Assembly (NCBI GenBank): GCA_964447925.1
Contig: CAYUUP010000101.1
Location: forward strand, 1 to 5,180
Length of the DNA: 5,180 nucleotides
Source of the DNA: CAYUUP01 sp964447925
GTDB taxonomy: Bacteria; Bacillota; Clostridia; Oscillospirales; Oscillospiraceae
Direction of reading: 5' to 3'
Part shown: piece after piece, positions 5,031-5,180 of the stretch
How the letters are laid out: each line of letters starts with the position of its first letter
How positions within the stretch are numbered: the first letter of the stretch is position 1
Notes under the pieces: model-generated
Told to the model about the DNA's origin: nothing
Databases searched by the model: none
The model's input: the letters and a program-made list of their open reading frames with translations, nothing else
Program-made: the position numbers and the translations under genes

Positions 5031-5180
5031 ATTGCCGCTTTTCAGGAAGCGGCATGGCCAGAATGAACACAGCACCAACGAAATAGATGGTTGCCGGGTT
5101 CGCCTGGCTCTCCAATGGTGGAGCTGAGGTACCCTTAAATGAACACTCCGCTTCAGCGTCGCTTTTCTCAATCTCTTCCA
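5029..5180 (-). CDS. C-terminal fragment of an unrecognised, probably membrane-associated protein (49 codons visible)
   Basis: On the minus strand an open frame enters from the right edge and stops at TAA (5029-5031). The visible part starts with an acidic stretch (EEIEKSDAEAE) and passes through a Ser/Pro-rich linker (GTSAPPLESQANP). It then has a hydrophobic segment, ATIYFVGAVFILAMPL (residues 29-44 of the fragment), and ends PEKRQ. A single hydrophobic helix close to the C terminus, with a short basic tail, suggests the last membrane span of a larger protein or a tail-anchored one. The family cannot be told from this piece. It is too short for the usual open-frame cut-off but ends neatly at the shared terminator, which supports it. 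Confidence 0.6.
   Translation of the reverse strand, partial: EEIEKSDAEAECSFKGTSAPPLESQANPATIYFVGAVFILAMPLPEKRQ
5033..5054. other. Small hairpin at the 3' end of the right-edge gene
   Basis: TGCCGCTT (5033-5040) and AAGCGGCA (5047-5054) form an 8-bp stem with a 6-base loop. It lies inside the last codons of the minus-strand gene and immediately precedes the main terminator on that strand. It has no U tract of its own; it may simply strengthen the RNA end, or be chance. Confidence 0.4.

Overview
The window looks like chromosomal DNA from a fairly GC-rich member of the Firmicutes, most plausibly a Clostridia/Oscillospiraceae-type gut anaerobe. The evidence is strong AGGAGG ribosome binding sites, sigma-A-type promoters, an MltG-U32 gene pair like the one in Bacillus and Clostridia, and a divergent thymidylate kinase of a kind I associate with that group. 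The genus is inference only. I see no mobile element, CRISPR array, tRNA or rRNA.

Layout. The left edge (1-164, +) is the last 53 codons of an unrecognised gene, closed by a textbook intrinsic terminator (214-255). About 130 bases of non-coding DNA follow, containing one imperfect structured inverted repeat. Five genes then occupy 388-4686, all on the minus strand. In transcription order they are a divergent thymidylate kinase, a DJ-1/PfpI protein, 5-formyltetrahydrofolate cyclo-ligase, the endolytic transglycosylase MltG and a U32-family protein (TrhP-like). They are tightly packed: an 18-base gap, two 8-base start/stop overlaps, then an 82-base gap with a 17-bp hairpin. A good sigma-A promoter (TGGACA, 17 bases, TATACT) stands just upstream of the kinase, so this reads as one operon.

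Right of the operon promoter, and divergent from it, is a second promoter with a perfect TATAAT. It drives a very short gene (4852 or 4858 to 4980, +; 40-42 residues, recognised by no family I know) that has its own Shine-Dalgarno sequence and ends 8 bases before a bidirectional terminator (4989-5030). The other strand of that terminator closes a minus-strand gene whose last 49 codons run off the right edge and encode a hydrophobic segment near the C terminus.

How the genes fit together. The thymidylate kinase makes dTDP from dTMP, and the cyclo-ligase returns 5-formyl-THF to the one-carbon pool that supports dTMP and purine synthesis. MltG acts at the membrane in peptidoglycan synthesis, and the U32 protein probably hydroxylates RNA. 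In Bacillus subtilis mltG is followed by the tRNA methyltransferase trmR (yrrM) and the two trhP genes. Here trmR is absent from the cluster. The most notable unexplained item is the self-contained micro-gene at 4812-5030.
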